6,079 nt of DNA from Myxococcales bacterium (GTDB lineage: Bacteria > Myxococcota_A > Polyangia > Polyangiales > Houyiibacteriaceae), in NCBI GenBank assembly GCA_020354595.1, contig CP070650.1, positions 822,517 to 828,595 of the forward strand, in the 5' to 3' direction. How positions within the stretch are numbered: position 1 is the first letter of the stretch; each line of letters opens with the position of its first letter. The notes under the pieces are model-generated. The model did not search any database. It was given only the letters and a program-made list of their open reading frames with translations, and had not been told where the DNA came from. Shown piece by piece: positions 1 through 6,079 of the stretch. Made by a program: the position numbers and the translations under genes.

Positions 1-1311
1 AGACACATTGCCACGCGTGTCCTCTATCGCGTCGTTCACGATGACGCGTGGGCGGCGCCGACCCTGGATGCCGAGCTCCGCCGAGGTTCCGTCGACCGCG
101 CCGACGCTGCCTTGGCAACGCAGATCGTCTACGGGGCGTTGCGCGTCGTGCCGGATTTGGAGGCGGCGCTGTCGCGATATGCGAGCAAGCGGATCAAGGT
201 CGACGATTGGTCTCGCGCCGCGCTGCTCGGCGGAGCGTTTCAGCTCCAGCATCTCGATCGGGTGCCACCGCATGCAGTCGTAAACGACACCGTCGAGCTC
301 GTTCGCGCCAAGCGAGGCAAGCGCGTCGCGGGGTTTGCGAACGCGATCCTCCGCAGGCTTTCCGCGGACCGTCCGGAGATGCCGCAGCCACCCGCTGCCG
401 TGAGCGTTCCTTCGTGGCTGAGGGACGCGCTGGTGGCGTCTCTTGGAGTTGAGCGTACCGATCGGCTCCTGCGAGTAGGGGAGGAGCCTCCGTCGATCGA
501 TCTGCGTGTGCGCGCCGACGCGGACCGAGATGCGATCGCCAGCGCGATTCGAGGCGCACGGCCCAAAGCGGAGGTTTCACACACCGCGCTTTCGCCGTTG
601 GGTCTGCGCATCAGTGGCGCCGGCGATCCGCGCGCGCTTCCCGGTTACGCAGACGGGCGCCTTGCGGTCCAAGAGGAAGGGGCACAGCTGATCGGCCTGC
701 TGCTGGATCCAAAGCCGGGCGAGCGTTTGCTCGACGCATGTGCGGGTCGGGGCGGCAAGACCGCACAGTTGCTCGAAGCCGCGGGCGAGGAAGGAAGTGT
801 CGTCGCAACCGATCTGCACGAGCACCGTTTGGAGCAGATTCCGGCCGAGCTCGAGCGGCTCCATTTGCGCGCCGACCGCCTGCGAACCGCTTGCGTGGAC
901 TGGACCGTCGGCTCTGGACCGCTCCGCGGTGACTTCGATCGCGTGCTCGTCGACGCCCCTTGCACGGGGCTCGGTACCCTGCGCCGTAGGCCTGAAATTT
1001 TACTGCGATCGAAGCCAGAAGATGCGGCCCGCATGGGTGAAACCCAACGCCACATCCTACGAAATGCGGCCGCGTTGGTACGGCCCGGCGGAACGCTCCT
1101 CTATGCGGTCTGCTCGCCCCTCTCGGAGGAGGGCTTGGACGTCGCTCGGACCGTCGCTTTGCCCGGGTTCGAGCTTCGAAGAGAGCGTCCCTCTGTGTTG
1201 AAATCATTGTACTTTGGATCGGGTGGCCGACTGGACCTCGGGCCTTGGGTACCCGGCGCCGGTCCCTGGGCCGATGCCTACCAAATCTACGTGTGGGTAA
1301 ATGTAGGATAA
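1..1311 (+). CDS. rsmB: RsmB-type 16S rRNA (cytosine-C5) methyltransferase, 5' end outside window
   Basis: Partial gene. The frame is open from base 1 and the in-window protein is 436 residues, close to the usual full RsmB length (about 430), so only a few N-terminal residues should be missing. A TTG at 112 is not a credible start, because the 37 codons before it (VLYRVVHDDAWAAPTLDAELRRG) read as the normal start of the NusB-like RNA-binding domain. That domain covers about residues 1-135 and the SAM-dependent methyltransferase domain about 150-436. Visible motifs are the SAM loop DACAGRGGKT (residues 245-254), motif IV DAPCTG with Cys321, and motif VI AVCSP with Cys371. The two cysteines are 50 residues apart, as in E. 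coli RsmB (325 and 375), where the motif VI Cys attacks C6 of the cytosine and the motif IV Cys aids release. The family makes m5C967 in 16S rRNA in the cytoplasm. Oddity: the SAM loop has GR where AP is usual. Family membership is firm; the exact rRNA position is inferred. Confidence 0.9.
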   Translation, partial: RHIATRVLYRVVHDDAWAAPTLDAELRRGSVDRADAALATQIVYGALRVVPDLEAALSRYASKRIKVDDWSRAALLGGAFQLQHLDRVPPHAVVNDTVELVRAKRGKRVAGFANAILRRLSADRPEMPQPPAAVSVPSWLRDALVASLGVERTDRLLRVGEEPPSIDLRVRADADRDAIASAIRGARPKAEVSHTALSPLGLRISGAGDPRALPGYADGRLAVQEEGAQLIGLLLDPKPGERLLDACAGRGGKTAQLLEAAGEEGSVVATDLHEHRLEQIPAELERLHLRADRLRTACVDWTVGSGPLRGDFDRVLVDAPCTGLGTLRRRPEILLRSKPEDAARMGETQRHILRNAAALVRPGGTLLYAVCSPLSEEGLDVARTVALPGFELRRERPSVLKSLYFGSGGRLDLGPWVPGAGPWADAYQIYVWVNVG

Positions 1312-1315
1312 CTCG

Positions 1316-1344
1316 TTGACAGTTCTCGGCCATAACGCTAGATT
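1316..1344 (+). promoter_or_regulatory. sigma70-type promoter for tRNA-Pro
   Basis: A perfect -35 TTGACA (1316-1321) is followed by a 17-bp spacer and a -10 hexamer TAGATT (1339-1344, 4 of 6 matches to TATAAT). Transcription would start near 1351, giving a leader of about 10 bases before the mature tRNA 5' end at 1362. The bases just after the -10 (TCCGCCG) are G/C-rich, like the discriminator of stable-RNA promoters under stringent control. It starts only 4 bp after the rsmB stop codon, so the tRNA need not depend on rsmB transcription. The hexamers and spacing are seen directly; activity and stringent control are inferred. Confidence 0.7.
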
Positions 1345-1361
1345 CCGCCGAGCTTGAAATA

Positions 1362-1442
<81 letters not shown>

Positions 1443-1448
1443 TCAACA

Positions 1449-1466
1449 CTGCAATTACAATTGCGG
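1449..1466. promoter_or_regulatory. inverted repeat, candidate operator upstream of the response regulator
   Basis: GCAATT-AC-AATTGC (1451-1464) is a perfect 6-2-6 inverted repeat. It extends by one T-G mismatch and one C-G pair to 1449-1466 and ends 2 bases before the Shine-Dalgarno GGAGG (1468-1472). It is strikingly A/T-rich for this genome. The 14-18-bp size and two-fold symmetry suit a dimeric XRE-type repressor, so autoregulation by the next gene is the natural guess. The stem is too short and A/T-rich, with a 2-base loop, to be a convincing terminator for the tRNA. A related palindrome lies at 3734-3743. Confidence 0.4.
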
Positions 1467-1476
1467 CGGAGGCAAG

Positions 1477-2085
1477 ATGGCAAAGGCGCTACCACCGGTA
1501 AGAGTTCTCGTCGTCGACGACGACCAAGCGATCCTGGAGTTCATGGAGACGTTCCTCACGAAGGACGGTTTCCAGGTCACCACGCTCGCCGACCCCAAGG
1601 ACGCGCCCGAGGAGGTCAAGGACGGAGGCTACCACCTCGTGGTCCTCGACTTGATGATGCCCGGCATGGGCGGCGTCGAGGTGCTCGAGTCGATCCGCAA
1701 GGTCGACAGCGACGTCGCGGTCGTGATCTTCACCGGCTATCCGTCTCTCGAAACGGCGGTGCAGTCGATGAAGCTCGACGCCGTCGACTACCTCAAGAAG
1801 CCGTTCAACCCCGACGAGTTTCGAGAGGTCCTCGATCGCGTGATGCGCAAGAAGGGCCTTCTTCGTACACCCGAGGAAAACCTCCATCGGGTCATCGGGG
1901 AGACGATCCGCGGCCTTCGCAAGGATCGCGGCCTCACCCTGAAGCAAATGGCGCGTCGCACCGGTTTGAGCGTGTCGCTCCTGTCTCAAATCGAGCGCGC
2001 AGAGTCCAGCGCGTCGATCAGCTCGCTCTACAAGATCGCGACAGCGCTCGACGTACGCATTCAAGACCTCTTCGGGGAGTACTGA
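1477..2085 (+). CDS. response regulator with receiver domain and XRE (Cro/C1) helix-turn-helix output
   Basis: A 202-residue cytoplasmic regulator. ATG 1477 is chosen because GGAGG (1468-1472) sits 4 bases upstream and an earlier in-frame GTG at 1378 lies inside the tRNA. Residues about 8-126 form a complete receiver domain: acidic pocket Asp14/Asp15, phosphoacceptor Asp58 (VVLDLMMPG), switch Thr86 (IFTGY) and Lys108 (YLKKPF). Residues about 136-202 form a single HTH_3/XRE domain (IGETIRGLRKDRGLTLKQMA, then a recognition helix around SVSLLSQIERAES). This resembles the DNA-binding half of XRE regulators that usually carry a C-terminal cupin sensor; here no cupin is present and the protein ends at the HTH. 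Phosphorylation at Asp58 by an unknown kinase presumably changes dimerisation or DNA binding. No histidine kinase is in the window, so it looks like an orphan. It follows the tRNA by 41 bp and converges on the lipoprotein gene. The targets are unknown. Confidence 0.92.
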   Translation: MAKALPPVRVLVVDDDQAILEFMETFLTKDGFQVTTLADPKDAPEEVKDGGYHLVVLDLMMPGMGGVEVLESIRKVDSDVAVVIFTGYPSLETAVQSMKLDAVDYLKKPFNPDEFREVLDRVMRKKGLLRTPEENLHRVIGETIRGLRKDRGLTLKQMARRTGLSVSLLSQIERAESSASISSLYKIATALDVRIQDLFGEY

Positions 2086-2090
2086 GCTCC

Positions 2091-3707
2091 TCAACGGTCC
2101 CCGGCGGTTTCGAGCAACTCGGCCAGGTGGGCACGAAGCCTCGGCTCGTCGATGACCGCCAGCGTTTGGCGGCCCCGGGCGACCGCCTCGTCGAGTCGCC
2201 GTTCTCGTTCGAGTAGCTCGACCAGACGGACACGGGAGTACAGGTCGTCCGGCGCAGCGGACGTCCAATGTTCGAGTACCGCGATGGCGCTCGGGTAGAG
2301 GCCCCGCGAAGCGAGTTGCTCAGCCGATGCGCGGGCACGAAGTCGGGGCGGGCTGGACGTCGTCACGCGGACGCTCGCGTAGTAGGCCGCCGCTTCGTCA
2401 AAATGGCCGGCGTACTCGAAGACCGACGCGAGCGCGGCGCGCTCCGATGGCTGCTTTGGATCGAACAGTCGGAGGCCCGCGCGCAGCTCGCCCTCTTCGA
2501 TGTAGATTCGCGCGAGCTTTCTGCGCACCGCCAGTGACGCGTGGGGCGTTACGCTCAAGGCTTCGGCGGCGGCACCGCTTCGACCTTGCGCCAGCGAACA
2601 CTCGGCAAGCGCCATCCTCGAGGCTTCGAAGGGAGCACTGCCCAGCGGAACCTCCGCGAGGGTAGCCGCAGCTTGGATGTACTCGCCGCGGTGGAGGAGC
2701 GCGCGCCCGCGCGCATATTGGACTCGGGGCGAACGTTCGGCTGCCGCCAAGAGCTCCAGGGCGCGCGCGTTTTCGTCGAGCGCGACCAAGGAGCTGGCGC
2801 GGTCCTCGACCGGCGAGAAGCGCGCGGCCTCGGGCGACGCCAAGAAGCGCGCCGCTCGTTCGTGGTCTCCGCTTTGCACGAGAGCGCGAAGCCACAGCTC
2901 GACGTTTCGATCCGTGTCGAGCGCTCCTTCGAGCATCCGCACGGCAAGCGCCGGTCGGCCCGCAGCGAGCGCGAGCTCGCCGGCCTTTTGGGCGCGGCTC
3001 GCGTCGGTCGAGCCCGGCTCGAATCGTAGGGCGCGTGCCAGGGTCTCGGGGTCTCCCGTACGATGGGCCAAGCGTACGAGGGCCTCGCGAGCGCCTCGCG
3101 ATTGCTCCTCCGGCGCCATTCGCAGGAACTCGAACAACACCGCGCTCGCGCGCTTCGGGTGGCCTCTGGCCACGAGGGTCTCAGCCGTCGCAACGGCGGG
3201 GGCGCCCCATGTGGGGGCGAGCCGGCTGGCGCGAGAGAACGCAGCGAGTGCTTCCTCGATCTCGCCTCGGTTCCTGAGAATCCTTCCTTCGGCAAGTGCA
3301 ACACGAGGGGAGCTCGGGTAATAACGGCGAGCCAAAGAAAGCGCGCGGTCCGCCCGGCGAGCGGCGCCGCTCATCTCGTACTCCTCGGCAAGACGCGTGA
3401 TCAACACGACGTCGCCGGCCGGCGTCGCGGTCGCGCTTTCGAACGCCATCGCGGCCTCGCCGTGCCGCCCTTTGGCGGCCTGCATTTCTCCCTCGATGAA
3501 CCACTCGTACGCGTAGGGCGCAACCAAAGGACCGTCCTCGACATGCCCATCGACGACACGAGGCACCGTGCGTGGAACCGACGACGCGCAGGCGGCGAGT
3601 CCAACGAGCAGTATCGACGCCAAACGGCCCACGGCGACATCATAATCGAAGGGGCCGGCGGAGGCCCAGCCGCGCGGCACACGGGGTTTGACTTCGTCGC
3701 GTGCCAC
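2091..3707 (-). CDS. TPR-repeat lipoprotein of unknown function
   Basis: The frame from GTG 3707 gives 538 residues. A hydrophobic stretch LASILLVGLAAC (residues 29-40) ends in a good lipobox (LAAC), so Cys40 should be lipidated after signal peptidase II cleavage. The +2 residue is Ala rather than Asp, which by the E. coli rule favours the outer membrane. The start is ambiguous. GTG 3707 has AAGG 7 bases upstream but gives an acidic 25-residue N-terminal extension. An in-frame GTG at 3632 gives a classic short signal peptide (MGRLASILLVGLAAC) and a 513-residue protein, but has no clear Shine-Dalgarno. From about residue 65 to the end the protein is alpha-helical with repeated 34-residue TPR-like units (GRHGEAAMAFESA, GEIEEALAAFSRASRLAP, GHFDEAAAYYASV, RRLDEAVARGRQTL), a scaffold for protein contacts. 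No enzymatic motif is visible. It is divergent from the oxidoreductase gene and convergent with the regulator. The role is unknown; a scaffold or assembly role in the periplasm is inference. Confidence 0.82.
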   Translation of the reverse strand: MARDEVKPRVPRGWASAGPFDYDVAVGRLASILLVGLAACASSVPRTVPRVVDGHVEDGPLVAPYAYEWFIEGEMQAAKGRHGEAAMAFESATATPAGDVVLITRLAEEYEMSGAARRADRALSLARRYYPSSPRVALAEGRILRNRGEIEEALAAFSRASRLAPTWGAPAVATAETLVARGHPKRASAVLFEFLRMAPEEQSRGAREALVRLAHRTGDPETLARALRFEPGSTDASRAQKAGELALAAGRPALAVRMLEGALDTDRNVELWLRALVQSGDHERAARFLASPEAARFSPVEDRASSLVALDENARALELLAAAERSPRVQYARGRALLHRGEYIQAAATLAEVPLGSAPFEASRMALAECSLAQGRSGAAAEALSVTPHASLAVRRKLARIYIEEGELRAGLRLFDPKQPSERAALASVFEYAGHFDEAAAYYASVRVTTSSPPRLRARASAEQLASRGLYPSAIAVLEHWTSAAPDDLYSRVRLVELLERERRLDEAVARGRQTLAVIDEPRLRAHLAELLETAGDR

Positions 3708-3775
3708 CCCTAAACCTTCGCGAAGCGCGAGGCTGCAATTGCACTGATTCCGCGCTCGAAGTCAGGGAGATAACG
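3708..3775. promoter_or_regulatory. 68-bp divergent intergenic region with two palindromes
   Basis: This region should hold control signals for the minus-strand lipoprotein gene and the plus-strand oxidoreductase gene. It contains two perfect 10-bp palindromes: CTTCGCGAAG (3716-3725) and TGCAATTGCA (3734-3743). The second shares CTGCAATT with the inverted repeat ahead of the response regulator. Plus-strand promoter candidate: TTGACT (3688-3693), 17 bp, TAAACC (3711-3716); the -35 is good and the -10 poor. Minus-strand candidate: CTGACT, 16 bp, TGCAAT, overlapping the second palindrome. Neither is strong. AGGGAGA (3764-3770) is the ribosome binding site of the oxidoreductase. If the lipoprotein starts at 3632, the region is correspondingly longer. 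Confidence 0.45.
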
Positions 3776-5998
3776 ATGGGTCCGATTTGGATGACGCTGC
3801 TGTTGGTGAGCACGCTCGGGTTTTTCTCTTGGTCGGCGTTTCGGCGGGTTCGACAGGTGAAAATCGGGGTGCCGGACCCGCGCTTCGCTTGGACCGGGGA
3901 GCAGATCGCGGACCGCACGAAGGCCATTGTCGTGTACGTGCTCGGTCAGAAGAAGATGCCGAACTACACCCTGGCCGGTTTCGCGCACGTGGGCATCTTC
4001 ATGGCTTTCGTGGTGCTCTTGCTGAACAGTCTCATGCTCTGGGGCCGCGGCTTCGATGCCAGCTTCGACTTCTGGGGATTGCTGAGCACCGATCACCTCG
4101 TCGGCCAGCTCTATTCGCTGATCAAAGAGCTCGCCGCCTTTGCCGCCATCGTGGGTTCGGTGGTGTTCCTCTACTTCCGCTGGGTCAAGCGCGGAGAGGA
4201 CAGCGGGGATCCGAAAGAGGTCAAGAACAAGCCGCGCATGACACTGAGCCACCACGTCAATCGGTACGTGTTCACCGAGCCGATTCTGATTCTCTTCATC
4301 ATCATCACGATGATGTTGGCGGACTACCTCTACGTTGGATCTTCGTTGGCGCTCGACGCGCGCGCCAGCGGCGGAGCGATCCACGCGGGCTGGTGGGAGC
4401 CGTTCGGCGGCATCGTCGCTCAGCTTCTGTCCGGCGTGGACAATTCGCGCGTGGTCACCGCGCTTCAGCACGCTGGGTTCTGGTGGCACTCCGCTTTCGT
4501 TCTGATCTTCCTGAACATCCTGCCGTACTCGAAGCACTTCCACGTCCTCACGGTCATGCCCAACGTGTTCGCCTACGATCAGCGGCCGAACGCGCTCCCC
4601 AAGGTCGAGGACCTCGAGGGCAAGGTCGAGCGGGAAGAGTCGCTCGGCATCAACCAGCTCAGCGACCTGACGTACAAGCACATCCTCGATCTCTACACTT
4701 GCACCGAGTGCGGTCGTTGCAGCGACAACTGTCCCGCCTACATCACCGGCAAGAAGCTCTCCCCCAAGCACCTCACGTTGGCAATTCGAGACCACCTCTA
4801 CGCGACCGAGCAGGACATGTTCGGCAAAGAGGCATTGGTCGCCGAGCCCGGCGATACGCCTGCCGCCGCGCCGAAGCCGAGCAACGCAGAAGAGCCGATC
4901 CACACGTTCCCGCAGGCGCCGGAGGGCGGCTATTTCGTGGGAGAGACGGTCGTCGATCTCGTCCCCAACATCCTTCATCCCGATGTGATTTGGAGCTGCA
5001 CGTCTTGTCGGGCTTGCGAAGAGCAGTGTCCGGTCATGATCTCCTACGTGGACAAGATCGTCGGCATGCGCCGCGAGGAAGTCATGATGAAGAACGAGTT
5101 CCCCGGCGAGCTACAGGGTGCGTTCAACGGCATCGAGACCAACGGCAACCCGTGGAACATCTCTGCGATGGACCGCGCGGACTGGGCTGACGGGCTCGAC
5201 ATCCCGACACTCAGCGACAAGCCAGACGCGGAGGTTCTCTATTGGGTGGGTTGCGCCGCGAGCTACGACGATCGCGCGAAGAAAGTTGCGCGGGCGGTTT
5301 CGAAGCTCCTGAAAAAGGCGCGCGTCGACTTCGCCATCCTCGGCACCGAGGAGACCTGTACGGGCGACCCCGCTCGCCGGGCCGGCAACGAGTACCTCTT
5401 CCAGATGCTCGCGGAGCAGAACATCGAGACGCTCAACGGCTACGAAGCTTCGAAGAAGACGATCATCACGGCATGCCCGCACTGCTTCAACACGCTCGCC
5501 AACGAGTACAGCGATTTCGGCGGCCAGTACGACGTCGTCCACCACGCGGACTTCCTCAACGGGTTGCTCGTCGCCGGCAAGCTCGTTCCGTCCAAGGCCG
5601 TGAAGGGTAAGGTCGTCTACCACGACAGCTGCTACCTCGGCCGCTACAATCAAATCTACGACTCGCCGCGCAAGATCCTCGAGTCGATTGAGGGTCTCGA
5701 GCTCACGGAGGTCGAGTACTGGAATCGCAACAAGGGGCTTTGTTGCGGAGCCGGTGGCGCCCAGATGTTCATGGAGGAGCACGGCGAAGAGCGCGTGAAC
5801 AACAAGCGAACACTGCAGCTTCTCAACACGGGCGCCACGACGATTGCGAGTGGATGCCCCTTCTGCATGACCATGCTCACCGACGGGCTCAAGGCCCAAG
5901 AGAAAGAAGAAGAGATCGGTCAGCGCGACATCGCCGAGATCCTCGCTGATGCGATTGAGCTCGACGAGGTCGAACAGACTCCGGTCGCCGCCGAGTAG
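3776..5998 (+). CDS. membrane Fe-S oxidoreductase, EMO/EtfD-like ETF:(mena)quinone oxidoreductase
   Basis: A 740-residue protein. ATG 3776 has AGGGAGA 5 bases upstream; the longer frame from GTG 3701 adds a non-hydrophobic, unlikely extension. Domains in order: five predicted membrane helices (about 3-20, 66-88, 117-136, 168-188, 233-250) forming a NarI-like cytochrome b part with candidate haem ligands His71, His239 and His254/His256. Next come two ferredoxin-type [4Fe-4S] motifs: Cys309/312/315/319 and Cys408/411/414/418. Then two CCG domains as in heterodisulfide reductase HdrB/HdrD. CCG1 has Cys493, Cys528 and Cys567/570, reading CTG instead of CCG. CCG2 is complete, with Cys619, Cys656/657 and Cys694/697. 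This is the architecture of EMO (DUF224) and mycobacterial EtfD, which move electrons from reduced ETF, fed by acyl-CoA dehydrogenases, into the quinone pool during fatty-acid oxidation. No etfAB is visible here, so the partner is inferred from the family. The next gene starts 5 bases downstream, suggesting an operon. Another HdrD-like electron donor cannot be excluded. Confidence 0.88.
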   Translation: MGPIWMTLLLVSTLGFFSWSAFRRVRQVKIGVPDPRFAWTGEQIADRTKAIVVYVLGQKKMPNYTLAGFAHVGIFMAFVVLLLNSLMLWGRGFDASFDFWGLLSTDHLVGQLYSLIKELAAFAAIVGSVVFLYFRWVKRGEDSGDPKEVKNKPRMTLSHHVNRYVFTEPILILFIIITMMLADYLYVGSSLALDARASGGAIHAGWWEPFGGIVAQLLSGVDNSRVVTALQHAGFWWHSAFVLIFLNILPYSKHFHVLTVMPNVFAYDQRPNALPKVEDLEGKVEREESLGINQLSDLTYKHILDLYTCTECGRCSDNCPAYITGKKLSPKHLTLAIRDHLYATEQDMFGKEALVAEPGDTPAAAPKPSNAEEPIHTFPQAPEGGYFVGETVVDLVPNILHPDVIWSCTSCRACEEQCPVMISYVDKIVGMRREEVMMKNEFPGELQGAFNGIETNGNPWNISAMDRADWADGLDIPTLSDKPDAEVLYWVGCAASYDDRAKKVARAVSKLLKKARVDFAILGTEETCTGDPARRAGNEYLFQMLAEQNIETLNGYEASKKTIITACPHCFNTLANEYSDFGGQYDVVHHADFLNGLLVAGKLVPSKAVKGKVVYHDSCYLGRYNQIYDSPRKILESIEGLELTEVEYWNRNKGLCCGAGGAQMFMEEHGEERVNNKRTLQLLNTGATTIASGCPFCMTMLTDGLKAQEKEEEIGQRDIAEILADAIELDEVEQTPVAAE

Positions 5999-6003
5999 GG
6001 CGC

Positions 6004-6079
6004 ATGTCGGTGCGCGACTTCCTGCATGCCGCGTTTCACGACCCGCGCACCCGTGCGTACCAAGTCGTCGAATCGACCG
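6004..6079 (+). CDS. start of an unidentified protein, 3' end outside window
   Basis: ATG 6004 lies 5 bases after the stop of the oxidoreductase gene. A TAGGG overlapping that stop could serve as a weak ribosome binding site, so translation is probably coupled in one operon. The 25 visible codons (MSVRDFLHAAFHDPRTRAYQ, then VVEST) are open to the window edge. The charged, amphipathic stretch with DPRTRAY would suit a short cytoplasmic N-terminus before a first membrane helix, as in some small ion channels, but this is a guess from very little sequence. I do not recognise the protein. Confidence 0.6.
   Translation, partial: MSVRDFLHAAFHDPRTRAYQVVEST

Noticed and set aside
1449..1466. Inverted repeat after the tRNA as an intrinsic terminator
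   Set aside because: The stem is short and A/T-rich with a 2-base loop, and it is followed by GGCGGAGG rather than a T-tract.
3063..3713. 216-codon plus-strand frame over the 5' part of the lipoprotein gene
   Set aside because: Composition is typical of a frame opposite a GC-rich gene. The minus strand has a lipobox and TPR periodicity.
3710..4978. Long open frame of 422 codons antisense to the oxidoreductase gene
   Set aside because: It is a shadow of high-GC coding DNA: rich in Arg, Glu, Val and Asp with no recognisable fold, no ribosome binding site, and fully covered by a gene with clear domains and motifs.

Overview
The window is GC-rich, with G/C-dominated third codon positions, long antisense shadow frames and tight gene packing. 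It carries a heterodisulfide-reductase-like ETF:quinone oxidoreductase homologue, a receiver/XRE response regulator and a TPR lipoprotein. Together these suggest a high-GC proteobacterium-like lineage, most plausibly Myxococcota (former Deltaproteobacteria). This is an inference from gene style only, because no taxonomic marker is decisive here.

Layout, left to right. (1) Bases 1-1311 (+) hold the 3' part of an RsmB-type 16S rRNA m5C methyltransferase whose start lies before the window. (2) A strong sigma70-like promoter begins 4 bp after its stop codon and drives a tRNA-Pro(CGG) gene at 1362-1435. (3) At 1477-2085 (+) is a 202-residue response regulator that joins a complete phosphorylatable receiver domain to a Cro/C1 (XRE) helix-turn-helix. 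It may be co-transcribed with the tRNA or have its own promoter overlapping the tRNA 3' end. (4) Converging on it with only 5 bp between stop codons is a long TPR-repeat lipoprotein gene on the minus strand (2091-3707). (5) A 68-bp divergent intergenic region separates that gene from (6) a 740-residue membrane iron-sulfur oxidoreductase (3776-5998, +). This protein has a NarI-like cytochrome b part, two [4Fe-4S] motifs and two CCG domains, the architecture of EMO/EtfD, which passes electrons from acyl-CoA dehydrogenase/ETF to the quinone pool. (7) Five bases after its stop another plus-strand gene begins and runs off the window.

Working together: the left part is translation housekeeping (rRNA modification, tRNA). 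The right part is respiratory electron entry, probably from fatty-acid oxidation. The regulator sits between them with no histidine kinase in view. A shared AATTGC-type palindrome occurs just upstream of the regulator and in the intergenic region ahead of the oxidoreductase, which raises the testable idea that the regulator controls both itself and the oxidoreductase/lipoprotein pair. There is no mobile element, CRISPR array or long gene-free stretch; the largest non-coding gap is the roughly 165-bp tRNA region. I see no clearly new multi-gene system. The regulator architecture and the shared palindromes are the best leads.
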